Assembly: GCA_963991145.1 (NCBI GenBank)
Contig: CAXDOZ010000043.1
Span: forward strand, 1 to 17,795
From: CAXDOZ01 sp963991145
Lineage (GTDB): Bacteria > Bacteroidota > Bacteroidia > Chitinophagales > JABDMM01
DNA length: 17,795 nucleotides
Direction: 5' to 3'
Positions 13,444 through 17,795 of the stretch are shown piece by piece. Each line of letters begins with the position of its first letter. Position 1 is the first letter of the stretch. Below the pieces are notes generated by a model. It was not told where the DNA came from. It was given only the letters and a program-made list of their open reading frames with translations, and searched no databases. Position numbers and translations under genes: made by a program.

Positions 13444-14433
13444 TCAATTCCTTAAGATGATAGTTCGTACTTGATTTTTACTGTCTGAAAGGCTTAAAAT
13501 ATAATTCCCCTGAATCTCAGGTTTTTTAATTTGGGTTTGATCAGCTTCTCCTTCACCCTGATCTATCAAGGCTCCAGCCAGATCATACACTACCCAATCA
13601 AAGTCTTTAGCAGATGGCAACTTAACGACCCACATATTGCTCATGTTCAATATGGATACATCTCTGAATACCTCGGGGATATTTGTCCCTGGCCCGCTGG
13701 TGTCGACAGTTGCTAGGAAAAGGGTGTAAAGCGAATCAATAGGATCCACTGAATAATCTCCCGGAACTGAAGGAACTATAAGATCCAGACTTGGAGTCAG
13801 ACCTAAACCGTCTGTGGTATCAGCGACTCTTAAGTAAGAAGAGAGTGAGGATAAGCCAAATGGTGCACAACGACTATCGGCACCAGCCGTATTTGCAGCG
13901 AGCATAGCTGCCATCAACCTGAATTCTAATGGTTGGCCGGCAGTTCTCAAGTAGGCAGCTTCCATCGAATCGATGATGCTCGAATCTAAAAGGATATTTC
14001 CCTGAATTGCATAATCAGCTCCTACCTTGTGATACTTGACATCAAAACAATTCACTCCGGTGTAAGCTGCAGCTTCCGGTCCACCCGGCATGATTGCAGC
14101 AATACCATATTGTCTTTGACTCGGGTCACCCTGTGCATCATTATTGATCAACCAGTTAATGACCTGTTGGGGAGAATCACCGGCAAGCAATCGAGCCTTG
14201 GCATTCAATTGATTACTGCCCAGATAAAATGATTGAGTATTGATCGCACCTAAACCAGGAATAAGATCACCAATTACCGATACTCCGCCAGCAAGCGCCT
14301 GATCGTCGATGCAGGACGCACCCGCACTTCCTACGCGGCCCGTGGCAGTGTCAACAGCAACAATAGAATAGGTATCCTGAGCCTGAAGGCTTGTAAATAA
14401 AATGATTGATAGGAGGGTAGCTAAGTATTTCAT
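13444..14433 (-). CDS. Exported DUF1028 protein with C-terminal T9SS-type sorting domain
   Basis: A 329-residue protein. A signal peptide (cleavage after LQAQ, about residue 19) leads directly into a DUF1028 domain: DTYSIVAVDTATGRVGSAGAS, then QYGIAAIMPGGPEAAAYTG, and YAIQGNIL. DUF1028 proteins are predicted Ntn-hydrolase-like; the activity is not settled. The last about 75 residues (VYDLAGALIDQGEGE, IQGNYILSLSD, a short basic end) fit the type A sorting domain by which Bacteroidota export proteins through the type IX system. The usual GGDxRG stretch of the domain is altered to GADSRCAPFG. The gene follows the DUF1254 lipoprotein gene by 25 bases and precedes the SDR by 14. Confidence 0.87.
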   Translation of the reverse strand: MKYLATLLSIILFTSLQAQDTYSIVAVDTATGRVGSAGASCIDDQALAGGVSVIGDLIPGLGAINTQSFYLGSNQLNAKARLLAGDSPQQVINWLINNDAQGDPSQRQYGIAAIMPGGPEAAAYTGVNCFDVKYHKVGADYAIQGNILLDSSIIDSMEAAYLRTAGQPLEFRLMAAMLAANTAGADSRCAPFGLSSLSSYLRVADTTDGLGLTPSLDLIVPSVPGDYSVDPIDSLYTLFLATVDTSGPGTNIPEVFRDVSILNMSNMWVVKLPSAKDFDWVVYDLAGALIDQGEGEADQTQIKKPEIQGNYILSLSDSKNQVRTIILRN

Positions 14434-14458
14434 TTCATTAAAATACTTAATTGCCCTT

Positions 14459-15505
14459 TTAGTTGACCTTCACGATCGCCTTGGTGGGATCGTAACCCGG
14501 TTCGCCATTGGCAACCATCTCGCTTGGGTTGTAATGTCTGATCAGCACATTGAACTTACCTGTGGTGTTCCCTTCTCTGATCGGGATATTGTTAACTTCT
14601 CCATCGCATCCAAAACGAATGGTGTAAGTGCCATCCTCATTCATTACAGGATCCATCTCGCTTGAGATATTGGCGATATCATTGAACATGCGTCCATTGC
14701 CATTATAAACAGTAGCCGACCAAAATGAAATATCCTGAGGATCGACAAAAGTCATCTCATAGCAACCTTCCATATCGTAATAAGGGCTGGTCTGATAGAT
14801 GTTGTCTTCAACCATGGCTCCACCCCATCCGCCGGCGGCGCCAACAAAATTCATATAAGGCGTTTGACCTGTTTCCGGGCTACCAAATGCCTGAGACTGA
14901 TCATATCCTTCGCCAAAGATCTCATTTCCTTCAGCCTCAACCGCCTTGAAAGACTCCATATCCCATTCTTTAACTACAAATGGATTGTCGCTCGCGGCTT
15001 CAATAGTTACATTTTTTCTGGCATCATCTTCAAGTGCGCGAACGATCACGAATGCAAAATCAGTCTTTGCTGTGATCTCGTGTCGGCCAGAGCCATAGAT
15101 CATTGGCTGAGTCTCGTGATTCTCATCTACGATCTGAGTAGAAACATATTGGTCCGTTTCTGGAATAGTGATAAAAGCACTTCCTTTTGAAAGGTCGAGT
15201 ACACAAGCCGAGTAGTAAGTGTCTCTGTTCATGCGCACAACAAATTGCTCATCCGGATTACTCGAGGGAACCGGCATCCAGATGAATTTATTGATACCGC
15301 CAGCCTTGTCTACGATCACTCCAAAACGCATATTGGTGTAAGCTTGCGCGAAATTGTCCTGGGTTACGATTATAGCAGTTGACTCAGTTTGCTCAGTACC
15401 TTCTTCGGTACCCTCTGATGTCTCCTCGCTCTCGGTTGAGCTTTGACAGGACATGAACAGACTTCCAATAATTGCTGCGACTAGAAATAGGGAATACTTT
15501 TTCAT
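14459..15505 (-). CDS. DUF1254/DUF1214 lipoprotein
   Basis: A 348-residue lipoprotein: lipobox FMSC (Cys20), then a Glu/Thr-rich linker of about 25 residues. The central part matches DUF1254 (VVRMNRDTYYSACVLDLSKG, FITIPETDQYVSTQIVDENH), and the later FWSATVYNGNGRMF region to the end matches the DUF1214 half. Such proteins are widespread, but no reaction is established. The anchor and acidic linker suggest outer-membrane or surface display. It starts 70 bases after the preceding hypothetical gene, in an AT-rich gap holding TATATTTT (one base off TAnnTTTG) but no good TTG, so it may or may not have its own promoter. DUF1028 follows closely. Confidence 0.88.
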   Translation of the reverse strand: MKKYSLFLVAAIIGSLFMSCQSSTESEETSEGTEEGTEQTESTAIIVTQDNFAQAYTNMRFGVIVDKAGGINKFIWMPVPSSNPDEQFVVRMNRDTYYSACVLDLSKGSAFITIPETDQYVSTQIVDENHETQPMIYGSGRHEITAKTDFAFVIVRALEDDARKNVTIEAASDNPFVVKEWDMESFKAVEAEGNEIFGEGYDQSQAFGSPETGQTPYMNFVGAAGGWGGAMVEDNIYQTSPYYDMEGCYEMTFVDPQDISFWSATVYNGNGRMFNDIANISSEMDPVMNEDGTYTIRFGCDGEVNNIPIREGNTTGKFNVLIRHYNPSEMVANGEPGYDPTKAIVKVN

Positions 15506-15575
15506 TTCAAAAGATTTTAGGTGGGCTATGAAATGAAAATAGCGTAATTAAAATATATATAAGAGTCTTTCCAGC

Positions 15576-16172
15576 CTAGCCTATAAACTTTGATATAAAG
15601 CCCTGCACTTTATCCATTAAGCTATTATCCGGATTGGGATGTTCGCGATGCTCAGCATTATCCAATTTCTCTTTGTGTGGCTTCGACCATTGTTCCCATT
15701 GCTGCTTATCGGCCTCAAACTGCTTTTTGAAATCGGCCAGCATGGCCTCGTAATTTTCTAAAGGAAACTCAAGTACAGGGGCTTTTTCAAACCATTGAAC
15801 GGTAGAACCTATATTCTCCGGCTCATAAGATTCAGTCTTATCAAAGCCAATGCGATTCCACTTGATCGTAGATCCCGTGTTTTCAATTTCAGCATCGAGA
15901 AGAGTGCAGAAAAAGTCACAATCATCCGGGCACATCAAAATGGGGCAAATGCTCTTTTGGCCTGCCTCCGGCAGGATGCGTTCCCAAACCACCTTGCGCT
16001 CAGACTCCAATTCCATCCAGTAAAGCAATGTTGGGACCAGGCCTTTGTATTCCTGCCCGGGATAAAGTTCATCCAGCATCTCATCGAGCCAAACTCCGTC
16101 GACTTCAAAATTCATGAAGTCGGGATAAGCGTCATAATCGCTCTTATCGAGTTTGCAGTGAATGCTGTTCAT
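15576..16172 (-). CDS. Hypothetical protein with cysteine cluster, next to acnB
   Basis: I use the ATG at 16172 (198 residues); earlier in-frame starts would overlap the acnB coding end and add an unlikely basic leader. No signal peptide or membrane segment. Three features stand out: a cysteine cluster C76-x4-C81-x3-C85-x3-C89 within CPILMCPDDCDFFC; two copies of a 9-residue motif 22 residues apart, ENTGSTIKW (97-105) and ENIGSTVQW (119-127); and a Trp/Lys-rich C-terminal helix region (about 150-175). I recognise no named family. It follows acnB by 25 bases and is probably cotranscribed, so a role linked to that Fe-S enzyme is possible but unproven. Confidence 0.78.
   Translation of the reverse strand: MNSIHCKLDKSDYDAYPDFMNFEVDGVWLDEMLDELYPGQEYKGLVPTLLYWMELESERKVVWERILPEAGQKSICPILMCPDDCDFFCTLLDAEIENTGSTIKWNRIGFDKTESYEPENIGSTVQWFEKAPVLEFPLENYEAMLADFKKQFEADKQQWEQWSKPHKEKLDNAEHREHPNPDNSLMDKVQGFISKFIG
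15961..15975. repeat. Intragenic 6-bp dyad CCTGCC-TCC-GGCAGG
   Basis: A perfect GC-rich 6-bp dyad with a 3-base centre lies inside the hypothetical gene (codons for PEAG). It resembles palindromes that recur in some Bacteroidota genomes, but in this window it occurs once. Confidence 0.35.
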
Positions 16173-16197
16173 CAATACAAATGTATTTAAGCAAGGA

Positions 16198-17795
16198 CTA
16201 GTAAGAAGCCAGGTGGCTCGGAGTAGCCATTCTCTTAGCCGGAGGAGCAAACTTGGTCAGCTTGATCCCGTCAACTGCTGTTTCGTACTCATCCATTGTT
16301 GGAGTACGACCCAGAATGGCAGAAAGAACAACAACCGGAGTTGAAGCCAGAAGTGATTCACCTTTCTTACGATCAGAGTCTGCAACTACACGTCCCTGGA
16401 AAAGACGGGTCGAAGTAGCCAAAACAGTATCACCTTTCGCAGCCTTCTCCTGATTACCCATACATAGGTTACAGCCCGGGCGCTCGAGGTACATCATGTT
16501 TTCGTATTCTGTACGAGCAGTGTTTTTTGGAGCGAGATCATTGAATTCAAAACCTGAGTATTTCTGCAAGATCTCCCAATCTCCTTCTTCCTTTAGCTCA
16601 TCAATGATATTGTAAGTAGGTGCAGCAACAACAAGTGGAGCATTAAACTCAACCTTGCCCTGTTCCTTCTCGAGATTTCTTAGCATTTGAGCTACGATCT
16701 TAAGATCTCCTTTGTGAACCATGCAGGATCCAACGAAACCAAGATCAACGTGCTTTTCGCCTTCGTAATAATTCAGCGGGCGAATTGTATCGTGCGTGTA
16801 GCGCTTTGAAACATCCTCATTATGGACATCCGGATCTGCGATCATCGGCTGAGAAATGGCATCCAGATCAACTTCAAATTCTGCGAAGTACTTTGCATTC
16901 TCATCTGGAGCAAGAGCAGGTTTATCACCTGAGCGGATTTCAGCGATTCGCTTATTAGCTCTATTGATCAATCCCTGAAGAACAGCTTTCTCATTGTCCA
17001 TTCCCTTATCGATCATGATCTGAATTCTTCCCTTCGCGATCTCCAATGATTCTATCAATGTCTCATCCTGAGAGATACAGATAGAAGCCTTGGCTTTCAT
17101 TTCTGCTGTCCAGTCAGTAAAGGTGAATGCCTGATCAGCTGGAAGCGTTCCAATGTGAACCTCGATGATCCTTCCCTGGAATACATTTTCACCGCCAAAC
17201 TTGTGCAACATCTGTGCCTGAGTAGCATGAACAACATCGCGGAAGTCCATGTAATCTTTCATTTCACCTTTGAAGGTCACCTTCACAGATTCAGGGATCG
17301 GCATGGATGCCTCACCTGTAGCAAGTGCAAGTGCAACTGTTCCGGAATCGGCCCCAAAGGCCACACCTTTCGACATTCTGGTATGTGAGTCACCACCAAT
17401 GATGATCGACCAATCATCAACCGTAATATCATTAAGAACCTTGTGGATCACATCTGTCATCGCGTGATACTCGCCCTTTGGATCTCTCGCTGTGATCAAA
17501 CCAAAGTCGTTCATGAATTTCATTAGTCTTGGAATATTCGCTCTCGCTTTGCTATCCCAAACTGAAGCAGTGTGACAACCCGACTGGTAAGCTCCATCAA
17601 CGATTGGTGAAATAACCGTCGCTGCCATTGATTCAAGTTCTTGTGAGGTCATCAAACCAGTCGTATCCTGTGAACCAACGATGTTCACTTCAACACGAAC
17701 ATCAGATCCGGCGTGAAGCACTTTGCCCGGAGTAGTTCCAACTGCATTTTTATTGAAGATCTTCTCAACTGCAGTCAATCCCTGCTTATCATTCG
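16198..17795 (-). CDS. acnB: Aconitate hydratase B, C-terminal about 530 residues (5' end outside the window)
   Basis: Bifunctional aconitase/2-methylisocitrate dehydratase, isomerising citrate to isocitrate in the TCA cycle and possibly acting in the methylcitrate cycle. The frame is open to the window edge, so the N-terminal HEAT-like and swivel domains are missing only because of the cut. AcnB-specific marks are DTTGLMTSQELESMA, GCHTASVWD, IGGDSHTRMSKGVAFGADSG, and STSTRLFQGR. The 4Fe-4S ligands are seen: Cys in GSCM (codon 16723-16725) and both Cys in GCNLCMGNQ (codons 16471-16473 and 16462-16464). The TTG at 17778 is an internal Leu codon. The hypothetical cysteine-cluster gene follows after 25 bases. 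Confidence 0.95.
   Translation of the reverse strand, partial: NDKQGLTAVEKIFNKNAVGTTPGKVLHAGSDVRVEVNIVGSQDTTGLMTSQELESMAATVISPIVDGAYQSGCHTASVWDSKARANIPRLMKFMNDFGLITARDPKGEYHAMTDVIHKVLNDITVDDWSIIIGGDSHTRMSKGVAFGADSGTVALALATGEASMPIPESVKVTFKGEMKDYMDFRDVVHATQAQMLHKFGGENVFQGRIIEVHIGTLPADQAFTFTDWTAEMKAKASICISQDETLIESLEIAKGRIQIMIDKGMDNEKAVLQGLINRANKRIAEIRSGDKPALAPDENAKYFAEFEVDLDAISQPMIADPDVHNEDVSKRYTHDTIRPLNYYEGEKHVDLGFVGSCMVHKGDLKIVAQMLRNLEKEQGKVEFNAPLVVAAPTYNIIDELKEEGDWEILQKYSGFEFNDLAPKNTARTEYENMMYLERPGCNLCMGNQEKAAKGDTVLATSTRLFQGRVVADSDRKKGESLLASTPVVVLSAILGRTPTMDEYETAVDGIKLTKFAPPAKRMATPSHLASY

Noticed and set aside
15795..16190. 131-codon plus-strand open frame opposite the cysteine-cluster gene
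   Set aside because: The minus-strand product has structured repeats and fits the operon spacing; the plus-strand product looks like a random shadow.

Overview
The window looks like a piece of a Bacteroidota chromosome (Cytophagales- or Flavobacteriia-like; I cannot go lower). The signs are: an Lcl/DUF1566-type lipoprotein, a secreted DUF1028 protein that ends in what looks like a type IX secretion sorting domain, lipoboxes of the SSC/MSC kind, an AcnB-type aconitase, almost no Shine-Dalgarno sequences before starts, and promoter-like elements of the Bacteroidota form TTG-N(about 19)-TAnnTTTG. No rRNA, tRNA, CRISPR array, transposase or phage gene was seen. The first 16 bases are not genomic: they match the 3' part of the Tn5/Nextera mosaic end used in library preparation, so base 1 is the end of a contig with leftover adapter.

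Layout. Bases 17-804 (+) hold the C-terminal part of a long acyl-CoA dehydrogenase, followed by a strong rho-independent terminator. From there on nearly everything is on the minus strand. A lone four-helix membrane protein (913-1500) comes first. Reading in the direction of transcription, a tight four-gene set follows (4623 down to 1681): a tail-anchored sulfotransferase-like protein, a secreted protein of unknown function, a VOC-fold protein and a membrane-anchored class III nucleotide cyclase, with a candidate terminator at 1571-1618. A MazG-like pyrophosphohydrolase (4747-5049) and a divergent plus-strand lipoprotein (5151-5780) separate it from a Fic AMP-transferase (5826-6899). The Fic gene has a GTG start, a 12+13+12 inverted repeat over its putative promoter, and a terminator overlapping its stop codon.

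The right half is one long minus-strand block. It begins with a partial aconitase acnB (window edge to 16198) and passes through a cysteine-cluster hypothetical protein, a DUF1254 lipoprotein, a DUF1028 secreted protein, a short-chain dehydrogenase and an NAD(P)H oxidoreductase. A fresh promoter with an overlapping palindrome then precedes a COG0523 (CobW/YciC/ZagA-like) metallochaperone GTPase, followed by a pirin, a small membrane protein, a DUF1428 protein, a fused retropepsin-like protease/RimK ligase, and a small exported protein. A short palindromic element flanked by 11-bp direct repeats lies between the last two.

Most of the window is ordinary housekeeping and accessory metabolism. 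The items most worth checking are the palindrome over the cobW-like promoter (candidate zinc/metal operator), the inverted repeat over the fic promoter, the 33-bp palindromic element with flanking direct repeats, the protease-RimK fusion, the cyclase with a non-canonical substrate residue, and the cysteine-cluster protein beside acnB. I found no convincing new multi-gene system.
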